A DNA stretch of 43,709 nucleotides, from positions 1 to 43,709 of the forward strand of contig CAJWYM010000022.1 of assembly GCA_913049555.1 (NCBI GenBank), written 5' to 3'. Numbering within the stretch: position 1 is the stretch's first letter; each line of letters starts with the position of its first letter. The notes beneath the pieces were generated by a model. The model was not told where the DNA came from. It made no database searches and worked only from the letters and a program-made list of their open reading frames with translations. Below are positions 16,840-26,252 of this stretch, piece by piece. The translations under genes were made by a program, and so were the position numbers. Origin of the DNA: an uncultured Opitutia bacterium (GTDB taxonomy: Bacteria > Verrucomicrobiota > Verrucomicrobiia > Opitutales > CAJWYM01).

Positions 16840-16900
16840 TCAAATAGTCCATACTAGGGATCAAATAATCTATGTAAAATTATTTTTTAAAGTATATAAT
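16840..16900 (+). promoter_or_regulatory. AraC-type tandem operator and -10 box, copy A
   Basis: Distal TCAAATAGTCCATA (16840-16853) and proximal TCAAATAATCTATG (16861-16874) are direct repeats 21 bp apart. A perfect TATAAT (16895-16900) begins 34 bp after the start of the proximal copy. The proximal element covers the place of a -35 box and no good -35 is present, as in activator-dependent promoters. It sits in the 281-nt gap between the divergent ebo unit and the pseudopilin unit, and reads towards the gene at 17005. Confidence 0.75.
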
Positions 16901-17004
16901 GGAGGGTGAATTCTTTTTTCTATTCGTTTTTAGATCGATGGTAACGGGAATGTAAAAAGAATATATAAATTGAAATTTAAGCTTATTTTACTACTTTAAC
17001 AACT

Positions 17005-17757
17005 ATGTGCTTTTTTGGTCCAATACCCCGAATGATTGTTTGTTCTTTCATTTTTCACTTACTATCAGGAGTTAATGTTTGTGCCTCCACAGACAAAATT
17101 GTAGACACAGATATACGTTTGTATGGATGGGATCCGATCTCTCGGTCCTCCTCTGGAAATTTTGAGGGTAGTAAAAGAAAAAATATCACTAAAAAGAAAT
17201 TTTTCTACAAGGCTGGAGAAAGTTACAAACCTATTGTAATAGAACAGGGCGTTACGAGTTCTAAATTTAGATACGTAGGTCCGACCAAATTTGTAATGTA
17301 TACAAAAACTAAGGGAGAGTTTGTATCAATCTCCTCGGCAAAGATTTCTTTAGATGCAAAAGATGTGATCGTTTTGGTTATTTTTATTCCAAATGCAAAA
17401 AATTTAAACCCGCTCAATTGTATCACTGTAGAGCAAAGTCATTTAGATGCTGGCCAACTTCTTTTTATAAATTTAGCTAAAGCGAAGATCCAATTTCGCC
17501 TAGGGCCGAATTTTGAATCTTCTCTCAATCCATTGGACAAAATTGTTTTTAACATGACAAAAATACCAGACCCTGGGGAGAGACTAGTAGCAGCAATTCA
17601 AGAAAAAAATGAAAAATGGAAAATCTTTAAGACTCTTTTCTTTTTAAAGCCCCAAAATAACCAAGCAAATCTTGTGGTGTTTTATCCTTTCACTCTCAAC
17701 GGAAAAGTGCGTCATTCTTTTCACGTAATACCCGTAAAAAAAGGGAGTGATTCTTAG
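17005..17757 (+). CDS. Exported protein of unknown function, pseudopilin unit
   Basis: A 250-aa protein with an N-terminal signal sequence (hydrophobic VCSFIFHLLSGVNVCAS). An alternative start at Met10 (17032) gives a tidier signal peptide. The mature part is rich in beta strands and basic residues, with no domain I recognise. It is 11 nt upstream of the Verru_Chthon cassette A-like gene, so the two are very likely one transcript, and it may be a periplasmic partner of that system. The perfect -10 of the AraC-type promoter at 16840-16900 lies about 105 bp before the start codon. Confidence 0.75.
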   Translation: MCFFGPIPRMIVCSFIFHLLSGVNVCASTDKIVDTDIRLYGWDPISRSSSGNFEGSKRKNITKKKFFYKAGESYKPIVIEQGVTSSKFRYVGPTKFVMYTKTKGEFVSISSAKISLDAKDVIVLVIFIPNAKNLNPLNCITVEQSHLDAGQLLFINLAKAKIQFRLGPNFESSLNPLDKIVFNMTKIPDPGERLVAAIQEKNEKWKIFKTLFFLKPQNNQANLVVFYPFTLNGKVRHSFHVIPVKKGSDS

Positions 17758-17768
17758 GACGCTTTAAA

Positions 17769-20700
17769 ATGATCTCAGAAAATAGAATTTGTAAAAAAGA
17801 ATTGAGGGGATTTGCACTCATTCTTGCTTTGATGATCATGTCTTTGATTCTCGTTCTTTCATTGAGCCTCTCGTCAATGATAAAGAGTTCAATTGCTCAG
17901 GCAAAGGGACTGAGTGACGACCACAAAATTCGACTTACTGCCAGACTTGCGATTCAAGATGCAATCGGGACTTTGCAAAAAGAAGCTGGAAAAGACCAAG
18001 TGGTTACCTCGATGGCATCTATTAAGGATACTAAAATTTCTAACATAAAAGTGGAGGGTGTTGAGAATCCTTATTGGACAGGACTGTGGAATGCAGAAGA
18101 TCGATCTTTTATTCGATGGTTGGTTTCCAGCCCTGATTCTAAGGATTACTCGCAACTGAGTCCATTGTCTACTCCATCCTCGGACTCTGTTGAGATGGTT
18201 CCAGCAAAAGGAGTTCATGGAAATTCAAGAGCAGTCACAGTGCCTTTGCAAATATTGGAGGATGAGAACGGAAAAGAGTTTGGAAGGATCGCTTGGTGGG
18301 TGAGTGATGAGTCAGTCAAAGGGAAACTCAACGCAATAGACCCAAAATACACCTCTAGTTCTGAATCCAACTACATCCATTTACCGGGCAAAACGGGCAT
18401 GGAACTGAGTGGTGAAAACGGTCGAGGACTTTTAAGTCAAACAAATGAGGTTTATCAGGAATTATATAAAGTTTTATCTTTTGACTCGTACAATTTGGTC
18501 AAGAAAAATGAGGTAGAATTAAAAAATTACTGGCATGATTACACGGCTCATTCAAAAGGGGTTTTATCCAATACAAAAGAGGGGGGATTGCGGAAAGATC
18601 TGACTCGGGCTTTGGCTCTAAATTCAACGGAACTGACAGGTCCTATTTTTGTGAATAAGAAAAATAAGGATCTTTGGAGTGGTTGTGGGCCCGATTGGGA
18701 ATTACTAAGATCTTTCTTTAATATGAGAGCGGATTCAAATGGTAAAGTCCAAGTGCGTCCACACCAGATTAATTCAGGGGGATTGCCATTACTGGTCAAT
18801 CGCCAACAACGGTTTGGAGCCGTTCAAAATGGGATCTATCCACTCATTTCACGGATGCAGATTTATTTTTATCCGGTTTTGGTTCCTGATGGATCCGATT
18901 ACAAAGCAAGGATGTATCATGTTCCAGTGATTGCTTTGTGGAATCCTTATGACGTAACTTTAAAGGCGGTGGATTATGTGGTTACCGTTACTTTAGGGGA
19001 TGTAGACCATTTTAATTGGGCTTATGAAATTAAAGACAAAACAACTCCTGTAGCTAATATTATAGCGAGTGGAGTTTTTGAGGACATCATTCATACGACT
19101 AGAGCAGGAGGGTTGTTTCAAACGCAATTGACTTACCGACTCAAATGCCCTGATATTCCTCCCGGAGAGGCAATAGCATTTGGAGTGAGAGATAAAAATG
19201 TCGCGATTCCATCTGACAGAACAGTGCCAGTAGACCTTCATCCTGATGATAAGTTTATCTATGGTTGTTTTGAGGAATCAGTGGACTCTTTCCCTCTCTC
19301 TCTTCCCTACAACAACTACGAGATGCAGGTCTATGCAGACTGTTCAGAATTGTATCCTCAATCTTCGGTTCGGATTTTTAGAGAGCCTGCAAGTGTCAGT
19401 AGTTACAAAGATGCGGGCACTCAAATTTATGCGTTCGGTAGTTCAAAATTGGGAGAAGTTCCTCTACATGCTACAAAACATAAAAAGAAAATAGCTATTG
19501 GGGATCAAACTCCAGTTTTAGATCCCTGTCAGATTAGAGACCCTTCAGGGATAAATGATTCAACTCCGTTTTCAGTAAATCTACCAAATAAATGGCCGGT
19601 CTATGGTTGGGAATGGTCTCATTATTTACCAGAGACTAATTTTTCCTACAATCCGATTGCAGATTTTCTACCCCCAAATCGCATTTATGGAGCTCGCAAT
19701 CTTCGAGCTCCTTTTGTTTCAAAGCTAAGACAACACAGAGATGCGAATGACTTATCCTCCGATATTGGAAATAACAGCAATTATGTCTACATGTCTAAGA
19801 ATGTTCAAAATGTGCAAAGCGATGTGGATCAACAAGTTGCCTTTGAAGCTTTGAGTGGGGGACAAACTTATGTTGGGTATTCTGAGAATTCTTCTGTTGG
19901 TCAACTCAAGTCCATTTTATATCATGCACTGAGTGAGGATGAAGTGGTCCATTCTGTAGGACAATTGAGGCACTGCAATTTGTTTGAATTTATTTGGGCC
20001 ACCAATACTCAGATAGGAAATTCCCAGTCCTTGGCCTTTGTGCCTAGAGACGTAGATCCTGAAAGTCTATTTGATATGACTTCCGCGGCCCAACCCTATT
20101 TTGCCAGACAATTTATGGTCATAGGAGATGTCAATTATATTGCCAACGATTCACTTTGGGATCGGTACTATTTTTCCACTTTAGAGCCCCCTTCTGATCC
20201 ATTTGAAATAAAGAACACCAAGTTAATTCACAGACCATTTCCAGGAGAACCTAAGGAGGATATTTTTGAATTTGACAAATCCTCTGCGCATTTGATGTTG
20301 AATGGAGCATTCAATGTAAATTCAACCTCAGTAGAAGCATGGAAAGGATTGATTGCATCCTTTTATTTTAATGATGCACAGACTGCAAATTATAAGATTA
20401 AAGAAAAGGCGTTGTATTCATTATTTCCCAACCTTCAAGCAGATGAATTCGATGAGGATCCAATTTCTTTAGAAGCATTTGCAGGTTACAGGGCCTTAAA
20501 TTCCTCAGAAATTCAGAATTTAGCAGAAAAAATTGTGGAGCAGGTCAAGTTGAGAGGACCTTTTATGAGCTTGGCTGAGTTTGTGAATCGCAAACTAAAT
20601 AAAGTAAATCCTTTTGCCCAGATGCCAAAAACAGTTTTAGAAAAAGCCAACAACCCGGAATATATGGGTGCTTTGGATTCAGCAATTTATAACAGTGGGA

Positions 20701-21107
20701 TCAATCGCACTCTAGATGCTGTCAAGGTTCTAGAATCTGAGATTCATACAAGTTACTTCGACGGGTCAGGAAATTTTGTTCCTAATAGACAGCCTTTCAA
20801 TCGTGGAGCAGATATGGGATCAAGCATGCAGGGACTATCAAGTTACCTCCAACAGGGGGATCTGTTAGAAAAACTGGGTAGTTTACTGACCGTTCGATCT
20901 GATACTTTTATTATCAGAGGTTATGGAGAATTGGTAGATGCAGTGACTGGAAAGAGGACTGGTAAGCATTGCGAAGCGGTCGTTCAGAGGGTTCCGGATC
21001 CGGTTGAACCTGATTTGATCAACCCTTACGAACCCAGAGCCCAGTCAACGATGGGTAGAAAGTTTAAAATGATTCATTTTCGATGGTTGAGCCCTGATCA
21101 ATTATAG
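17769..21107 (+). CDS. Verru_Chthon cassette protein A-like giant pseudopilin
   Basis: A 1112-aa protein with a type IV prepilin-like N terminus. The short basic leader KKELRG is followed by a hydrophobic helix (FALILALMIMSLILVLSLSL, residues 15-34). Cleavage by prepilin peptidase would be after Gly14. The Glu at +5 of major pilins is absent (Leu), as in the GspK/PilX type of tip pseudopilins. A very long globular domain follows, and its C-terminal part (SLAEFVNRKLN, then DTFIIRGYGELVDAVTGKR) resembles GspK-like helical and terminal regions. Size and architecture match the Verru_Chthon cassette A family. It probably forms a surface or secretion pseudopilus tip. Cassette proteins B, C and D are not next to it. 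Confidence 0.8.
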   Translation: MISENRICKKELRGFALILALMIMSLILVLSLSLSSMIKSSIAQAKGLSDDHKIRLTARLAIQDAIGTLQKEAGKDQVVTSMASIKDTKISNIKVEGVENPYWTGLWNAEDRSFIRWLVSSPDSKDYSQLSPLSTPSSDSVEMVPAKGVHGNSRAVTVPLQILEDENGKEFGRIAWWVSDESVKGKLNAIDPKYTSSSESNYIHLPGKTGMELSGENGRGLLSQTNEVYQELYKVLSFDSYNLVKKNEVELKNYWHDYTAHSKGVLSNTKEGGLRKDLTRALALNSTELTGPIFVNKKNKDLWSGCGPDWELLRSFFNMRADSNGKVQVRPHQINSGGLPLLVNRQQRFGAVQNGIYPLISRMQIYFYPVLVPDGSDYKARMYHVPVIALWNPYDVTLKAVDYVVTVTLGDVDHFNWAYEIKDKTTPVANIIASGVFEDIIHTTRAGGLFQTQLTYRLKCPDIPPGEAIAFGVRDKNVAIPSDRTVPVDLHPDDKFIYGCFEESVDSFPLSLPYNNYEMQVYADCSELYPQSSVRIFREPASVSSYKDAGTQIYAFGSSKLGEVPLHATKHKKKIAIGDQTPVLDPCQIRDPSGINDSTPFSVNLPNKWPVYGWEWSHYLPETNFSYNPIADFLPPNRIYGARNLRAPFVSKLRQHRDANDLSSDIGNNSNYVYMSKNVQNVQSDVDQQVAFEALSGGQTYVGYSENSSVGQLKSILYHALSEDEVVHSVGQLRHCNLFEFIWATNTQIGNSQSLAFVPRDVDPESLFDMTSAAQPYFARQFMVIGDVNYIANDSLWDRYYFSTLEPPSDPFEIKNTKLIHRPFPGEPKEDIFEFDKSSAHLMLNGAFNVNSTSVEAWKGLIASFYFNDAQTANYKIKEKALYSLFPNLQADEFDEDPISLEAFAGYRALNSSEIQNLAEKIVEQVKLRGPFMSLAEFVNRKLNKVNPFAQMPKTVLEKANNPEYMGALDSAIYNSGINRTLDAVKVLESEIHTSYFDGSGNFVPNRQPFNRGADMGSSMQGLSSYLQQGDLLEKLGSLLTVRSDTFIIRGYGELVDAVTGKRTGKHCEAVVQRVPDPVEPDLINPYEPRAQSTMGRKFKMIHFRWLSPDQL

Positions 21108-21438
21108 AGGTGGCAGAATTGTTCATTGCCTAACTGCTTTTAATACACGCAACTCAACCACCTCACAATTTATGCAAAAAGAACTTATAAAATCAAGAAT
21201 ATTAGGGGAAGGATTTTTTGGAATTTTCCAAATTTATCCTTATTGACTAAGTGGTCGTTTTTTCGGTTTTTCTTAGGCAATTTGAACTCTCTTTATAGTT
21301 TGAGCCAAAAATAGATTCAGGGATCCTTTTAATCTCATAGGACTGAAATGTTTAATAAGGAATACAATAGAATTTAAGGTTGCAGAAATTTCAATGAGAC
21401 CTAAATTAAAAACTTTATCTCCTATTTATAAAACCCCA
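21108..21438. other. Gap before the secretin-like gene
   Basis: No gene is supported here. A 7-bp inverted repeat, GAGGTGG (21107-21113) and CCACCTC (21158-21164), follows the stop of the pseudopilin gene, but the 44-nt loop makes it a poor terminator. The rest is AT-rich and contains no copy of the tandem AraC-type element. Confidence 0.4.
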
Positions 21439-22509
21439 ATGAAAATTCTTAAGTTCTTAATTCTAGGATTTATAGTTCCTTTTGCAACGGCTGAAGAGGT
21501 TGCCAAGGTGATTGATCTGGGCACGACTTTGTCCCCCAGTCAAGTGGAGACTTTAGTAAAAAAACTAATCAGCGATCAGGGTTTTTATTCCATAGATTCA
21601 AAGACTTTGTTGATTTATGATGAGGAAAAAAATGCGTCTAAAATTGAAAAATTAGTGCTCTCTCTGAGACATAAGGAAGCACAAGCTGTGATTCCATTGA
21701 AAAGTATTTCTTTTGCAAGCATTGAGAAATTGATCCATCCCAAACTTTCTAACTTTGGAAGTCTTGGGTTTTTAGAGAATGAGAATGCCGTGATTGTCTA
21801 TGATACCCCCGAAAAAATCGAACAAATCAAACAAATGATCAATCAGGTCGATCGCCCTCGTTTGAATGTGAGGGTCCTTGTTGATTTTGTAGGAAATCGC
21901 AATGAGGAATCAGTAAATATTGGGGTGGGCCTTGGTAAGTCTCAAGATGGAACTCTTTTAAAAATGGAAAATGGTCGGGTCGTTGATCACGCATTGAATG
22001 GATTCAGCCTGAAAGGTTCCAAGTTGAAATCTAATTCAGATAGCAATCGTCAAATGCAGTTGCTGGTTCAAAGCGGTAAGCAAGCTAGCCTATTTGTAGG
22101 AACAGAGGAAATCGATCCAGTTCAGTTGTCTGCGTATTTTAAAAGTCATCGATTGGAGATTTTTGAAAACGGGGCTTGGAGAACCTATCAATGGAAAAAT
22201 GATCAGGAATTAAACATGAGAAGAATCGGTGCTTCGATGCAGGTTCAACCATTTGCTTATCAGAATGGAAAGATTTCAGTCGATGTTTTTCCTCAATTTT
22301 CTGTTAAAGATCGTATCGGGAAAGAACAATCCGTTCGTATCGAGGAACTGGTTTCCACCGTTCAAGTGGAGGAAGGTCAAAAAATTCATCTTGGAAGCTT
22401 AATGCAAAATAAAAAAGGCAAGCTTTCCCAAATTTTTTCAGGTTTTGGTTGGAATAACAGTTCCAACCAATCCTTTATGAATGTTTATCTAACCGCTTAT
22501 TTGAAGTAA
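21439..22509 (+). CDS. Exported secretin-like protein (type II/III secretion N-domain)
   Basis: A 356-aa protein with a clear signal peptide (MKILKFLILGFIVPFATA). I chose the ATG at 21439 over the in-frame ATG at 21394 because the signal peptide starts there. Residues 30-140 resemble the N-domains of secretins: a strand-helix repeat ending with NAVIVYDTPEKIEQIKQMI and the linker VDRPRLNVRVLVDFVG. The end, VQVEEGQKIHLGSLM, resembles the VxxGETVxIGGL segment of the secretin core. It is shorter than typical secretins, so it may be an accessory or reduced outer-membrane component. Following the pseudopilin gene, it may serve the same surface system. Confidence 0.65.
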   Translation: MKILKFLILGFIVPFATAEEVAKVIDLGTTLSPSQVETLVKKLISDQGFYSIDSKTLLIYDEEKNASKIEKLVLSLRHKEAQAVIPLKSISFASIEKLIHPKLSNFGSLGFLENENAVIVYDTPEKIEQIKQMINQVDRPRLNVRVLVDFVGNRNEESVNIGVGLGKSQDGTLLKMENGRVVDHALNGFSLKGSKLKSNSDSNRQMQLLVQSGKQASLFVGTEEIDPVQLSAYFKSHRLEIFENGAWRTYQWKNDQELNMRRIGASMQVQPFAYQNGKISVDVFPQFSVKDRIGKEQSVRIEELVSTVQVEEGQKIHLGSLMQNKKGKLSQIFSGFGWNNSSNQSFMNVYLTAYLK

Positions 22510-22829
22510 ATGAGAAAGAATGGCTCAAGTTAGAATGCAAGGTATCTGAATCATTGAACCTAAAATCTAAATTTTCTGAATAATTTTCTTCTTACACTAA
22601 GCTCTTCGCTGAAATGTTTTCTGGAAATTATTCAAGTTCCGATTCGTGGTCTTTTTAGTGCTTTAAATAATTTCTCTAAATTCCTCTCTTTTTTAACTTT
22701 ATCTCTCAATGAATGTTTGATGTTTAGGAGGCTTTAAATCCAAGCGTTCTCAACGCTTTTTATCCATAAATCATTCCATCTAAATCTTTTAAAAGGGGAA
22801 AATTAGATGGATTTAACAAGTATCTATGA
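22510..22829. other. Gap before the first sulfatase, with an inverted repeat
   Basis: No gene is seen. A perfect 9-bp inverted repeat, TCCATCTAA (22775-22783) and TTAGATGGA (22803-22811), with a 19-bp spacer, lies just before the sulfatase start. It carries TCCAT cores facing each other, and a further TCCATA lies at 22763. It may be an operator or an mRNA hairpin. The 21-bp direct-repeat geometry of the three other sites is absent. Confidence 0.4.
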
Positions 22830-24446
22830 ATGAACACCAAAATCATGATTATGAAAAAGCCATTCAGTCCATTTTTAATTATTTTTTTATCCCTGTTTTT
22901 TTTGACTTCAGCGATAGAAGCTAAAAAGAAAACCAATGTGATTGTCATCTTGTATGATGATATGGGTTACTCGGATCCTGAGTACATGGGTGGGGAGGCT
23001 CTAATGCCTAATTTGTCAAAGTTAGCTAAAAATGGGGTTACTTTTTTAAACTGTATGAACAATGCTAAATGCGCTCCCACTCGCTGTGCACTCATGTCTG
23101 GAATGAATAGTATGAAACTCGATGTTCAGGGTGAGAAAGGAGGGGATTTTATTAAAAACAATGCTGCATCCGTTGCTGAAGTTTTGCAGAAAGATGGTTA
23201 TACTACAATTCTTGCAGGAAAGTGGCATATAAGAACTCCTGTATTAGAAGCCGGTTTTCAATACAGGTTCGGGGAGCGCTACCATGCATCTTATTTTAAA
23301 GATTCTATTCGGTATTTGATGAACCAAGACGAGTTGGTAGATAAAAACACATTGCCTGATGACTATTACAGTACGATTGCCTATACGGACTATGCAATGG
23401 ATACTGTGAAAAAACAAGCCATCGACAAAGAAAAGCCCTTTTTTCTCTACTATGCCGTTCATACCCCCCATTTCAATTTTTCTGCTCCCAAAGAGTATAT
23501 TGACAAGTATAAGGGTCGATATGATGAGGGATTCAATGTTCTGAGTGAAAAGCGCTATCAAAGAATGATTGATAAAGGAATTGTGGATCCTTCCCTGTAT
23601 GAATTGGCTCCGCTCTCTCATGATGGAGAGCAAACGAAGTTGTTCCATTGGGGAGATTTCAATTCAAGAGAGCAAAAATATTTCGCACGCAAACTTGAAG
23701 TCATTGCAGGCATGCTGGACATTGCTGATGAACAAGTGGGTAGATTGATTGAGATGTTAAAAGAAACTGGTCAATTGGATAACACAATGATCGTATTTCT
23801 GTCTGACAATGGAGCTTGTCCTGTTCGGGGGACATTTGGCGGACCCAACCCTAACAAAGCAAATGATGAAATGCTTAATAAGATGGGGGAACCAGGGTTC
23901 AAAAGTGCAGGTGACAGTGGAACTGCGATTGCAGCTTTTCAGAACACCCCTTTGCGTGGGGGTAAACAATCTTTATGGGGCGGAGGAATGAGAACCTCTA
24001 TGATCATTCACTGGCCCGAGGGAATGACTCCGGATGCATCAGATGGTTATGTTCGCGAACCTGTACAAATTATGGATATAGCACCTACTATCTATGAAGC
24101 CACTGGATTGAAGTATCCTAATAAAATAGGCGAAAGGATTTTAGATCCAATGGATGGTACGAGTCTCAAACCTCTTTTAACGGGTGGAAAACTTCCTGAT
24201 CGTGATTTTTGGTTTTCTTTTCGCTACTACAGGATGGCAAGATCCGGCAAATACAAAGCTGTTGGTTTTCTGCCAAATTACGATAAAAAGAACGCTCTTT
24301 GGCAATTATTTGATTTAGAAAAAGACCCCAGTGAGATGAGTGATCTTTCACAATCGATGCCCGAAATGACGGAAAAATTAAAAAAGAGGGCTCTTTCCCT
24401 TCACGATAAATTTAAAAAGAAGTCCAAACTTAAAAAAAATTTATAG
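22830..24446 (+). CDS. Exported sulfatase 1 (arylsulfatase A-like, S1)
   Basis: A 538-aa sulfatase with a signal peptide (PFSPFLIIFLSLFFLTSAIEA). Met8 at 22851 is an equally good start. The metal-binding DDMGYSD begins at residue 43. The formylglycine motif CAPTRCALMSG has C81 as the residue to be converted, and AGKWHIR (K131, H133) and FLSDNGACP complete the active site. It hydrolyses sulfate esters, presumably on a sulfated glycan in the periplasm or outside the cell, after maturation by an enzyme not encoded here. It is closely related to the next gene, with shared blocks such as MGYSDP-YMGGE and FLNC-NNAKCAP. The C terminus is Lys-rich (KKKSKLKKNL). Confidence 0.93.
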   Translation: MNTKIMIMKKPFSPFLIIFLSLFFLTSAIEAKKKTNVIVILYDDMGYSDPEYMGGEALMPNLSKLAKNGVTFLNCMNNAKCAPTRCALMSGMNSMKLDVQGEKGGDFIKNNAASVAEVLQKDGYTTILAGKWHIRTPVLEAGFQYRFGERYHASYFKDSIRYLMNQDELVDKNTLPDDYYSTIAYTDYAMDTVKKQAIDKEKPFFLYYAVHTPHFNFSAPKEYIDKYKGRYDEGFNVLSEKRYQRMIDKGIVDPSLYELAPLSHDGEQTKLFHWGDFNSREQKYFARKLEVIAGMLDIADEQVGRLIEMLKETGQLDNTMIVFLSDNGACPVRGTFGGPNPNKANDEMLNKMGEPGFKSAGDSGTAIAAFQNTPLRGGKQSLWGGGMRTSMIIHWPEGMTPDASDGYVREPVQIMDIAPTIYEATGLKYPNKIGERILDPMDGTSLKPLLTGGKLPDRDFWFSFRYYRMARSGKYKAVGFLPNYDKKNALWQLFDLEKDPSEMSDLSQSMPEMTEKLKKRALSLHDKFKKKSKLKKNL

Positions 24447-24499
24447 GGGTCAGTCTAAAGATTTTCCGAAACAACTTAAAATTCAATCCCAGCTGAACG

Positions 24500-26122
24500 A
24501 TGACTCATTTTTTAATTATATTTCTCACGATCTTCACTTCGGGTTTATTATTTTGTAAGCCCAATGTCATTTTGATATTGGTGGACGATATGGGGTATTC
24601 GGATCCCGGATATATGGGTGGTGAATCGGAAACTCCTAACTTGGAGAAACTCTCCACAGATGGAATTACTTTTTTAAATTGTTTCAACAACGCTAAATGT
24701 GCTCCATCCCGGGCATCATTAATGACAGGAATGAGTTGCCAGCGGGTAAAAGCCTTTAAATCTGCAGGTAATATTGAAACAAATCATGCGACTACAATTG
24801 CAGAAATTTTAGCCTCTGAGGGGTATACAACGATTTTATCCGGCAAGTGGCACATAAATCCCTCGCCTTTGGATATAGGATTCCAATTTCATTATGGCGC
24901 AAAGTTGACCCCTATGTATTTCAAAAGGGATGTTTTGGGAGTTCCGGGTGGAAAAAGACCTGGACCTTTGACTTTGGAAGGAGAGGAGGTTTCAGCCAAC
25001 TCATTGCCTGATGATTGGTACGGAACTACGGCCTATACCGACTATGCGATTGAAAAAATTGATAAAGAGGCAATCAGTCAGGGGAAACCATTTTTTGTTT
25101 ATTTAGCCTTAAATGCCCCTCATTTTCCGCTCTCAGCCCCCAAAGAAGTGGTCGATAAATATGAGGGTATTTTTGATCTTGGAACGGATAAGATTCGCTT
25201 GCAAAGGTATCAGCGAATGATTCAACGTGGGATTTTAGATCCAGATAGTATTGATCTGCCAGAAATGAATAAAGATTTAGAGGGAAACATTCCTCAATGG
25301 GATTCTTTCAACAATAAAGAGCAAAGATTGTTTAAAAGAAAACTTCAATTGATAGCAGGTATGGTGGATGTGATTGATCAGGAGGTGGGTAAATTGGTTC
25401 ATTTTTTAAAACAAAAGAATCAGTTTGAGAATACATTATTCATATTTCTTTCTGACAATGGAGCCTCTGCGGAATCTGGAATTTATGGCGGCTGTCCCTT
25501 GGATACCATGACGGATGAAGATATAGATAAGCTGGGTACTCGAGAGGGAATTTTAGTTAATAATAACAGTGGAACCATTGTAGCAAATGTTCAAAATACT
25601 CCTTATAGAGGGAATAAAACTAGTTTGTGGGAAGGGGGTATGAAAACTTCCATGATTGTTCATTGGCCAGAGAAAATTTCTTTTGAGGCTGCTAAATCTT
25701 ATAACAGAACCCCTGTTTCAATTTATGATTTAGCGCCAACAATTTATGATGCAACCGGGGTTAGTTATCCAAGTCAGATCCACGGTAGAAAATTGAATCA
25801 CATGGATGGAGTCAGTATTATCCCACTTTTGGAATCTGTAGAATTGAAAAATCGCAATCTTCGTTTTGCTTACAAGCGGGATCAAGTAATCCGAAATAAA
25901 GAATTTAAACTTTATGGGAATCGTGGAAAAAAATCTACCTTATGGCAATTGTTTGATCTGCGCAACGATGAGAGTGAAATCAAGGATGTTTTTAGTGAAA
26001 ATCCTGAAATTGCCGAGTCTATGATCAATGATTGGCGGGATTTTGATTCTAAATACGAGATTGTATCCGGTTATGACCAGTTTTTTAGCTCCAACTCAAA
26101 AAAGAAAAAATCCAAAAATTGA
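24500..26122 (+). CDS. Exported sulfatase 2 (arylsulfatase A-like, S1)
   Basis: A 540-aa sulfatase with a short signal peptide (THFLIIFLTIFTSGLLFC). Active-site elements are LVDDMGYSD near residue 28, the canonical formylglycine motif CAPSRASLMTG with C67, SGKWHIN near 115, and FLSDNGAS. Overall layout and many local blocks match sulfatase 1, so the pair looks like a tandem duplication that has diverged, perhaps to act at different sulfate positions. It lies 53 nt downstream of sulfatase 1, probably in the same transcript. The C terminus ends in SKKKKSKN, again strongly basic. The substrate position cannot be read from sequence. Confidence 0.93.
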   Translation: MTHFLIIFLTIFTSGLLFCKPNVILILVDDMGYSDPGYMGGESETPNLEKLSTDGITFLNCFNNAKCAPSRASLMTGMSCQRVKAFKSAGNIETNHATTIAEILASEGYTTILSGKWHINPSPLDIGFQFHYGAKLTPMYFKRDVLGVPGGKRPGPLTLEGEEVSANSLPDDWYGTTAYTDYAIEKIDKEAISQGKPFFVYLALNAPHFPLSAPKEVVDKYEGIFDLGTDKIRLQRYQRMIQRGILDPDSIDLPEMNKDLEGNIPQWDSFNNKEQRLFKRKLQLIAGMVDVIDQEVGKLVHFLKQKNQFENTLFIFLSDNGASAESGIYGGCPLDTMTDEDIDKLGTREGILVNNNSGTIVANVQNTPYRGNKTSLWEGGMKTSMIVHWPEKISFEAAKSYNRTPVSIYDLAPTIYDATGVSYPSQIHGRKLNHMDGVSIIPLLESVELKNRNLRFAYKRDQVIRNKEFKLYGNRGKKSTLWQLFDLRNDESEIKDVFSENPEIAESMINDWRDFDSKYEIVSGYDQFFSSNSKKKKSKN

Positions 26123-26155
26123 GAGCAATTAAACAAATTTACCTGATTAAAAGGA

Positions 26156-26216
26156 TCAAATAGTCCATAATTGTAATCTAAAAGTCCATTTAAATTTTTT
26201 ATTCTTAAATTATTAT
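26156..26216 (+). promoter_or_regulatory. AraC-type tandem operator and -10 box, copy B
   Basis: Distal TCAAATAGTCCATA (26156-26169) is identical to the distal element of copy A. Proximal TCTAAAAGTCCATT (26177-26190) starts 21 bp later, and TATTAT (26211-26216) starts 34 bp after the proximal copy. The block lies in the 130-nt gap before the third sulfatase and ends 36 bp from its start codon. It would drive the genes at 26253 and 28212. Confidence 0.75.
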
Positions 26217-26252
26217 TAAACCAGAAACATTTACTTAGATCTGATTGATTCA

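Noticed and set aside
21107-21164. GAGGTGG/CCACCTC as a terminator after the pseudopilin gene
   Set aside because: The loop is 44 nt and no T-run follows, so a functional intrinsic terminator is unlikely.
22755-22789. TCCATA before the first sulfatase as a fourth AraC-type tandem site
   Set aside because: There is no second matching element at 21 bp on either side and no -10 hexamer at the fixed distance.
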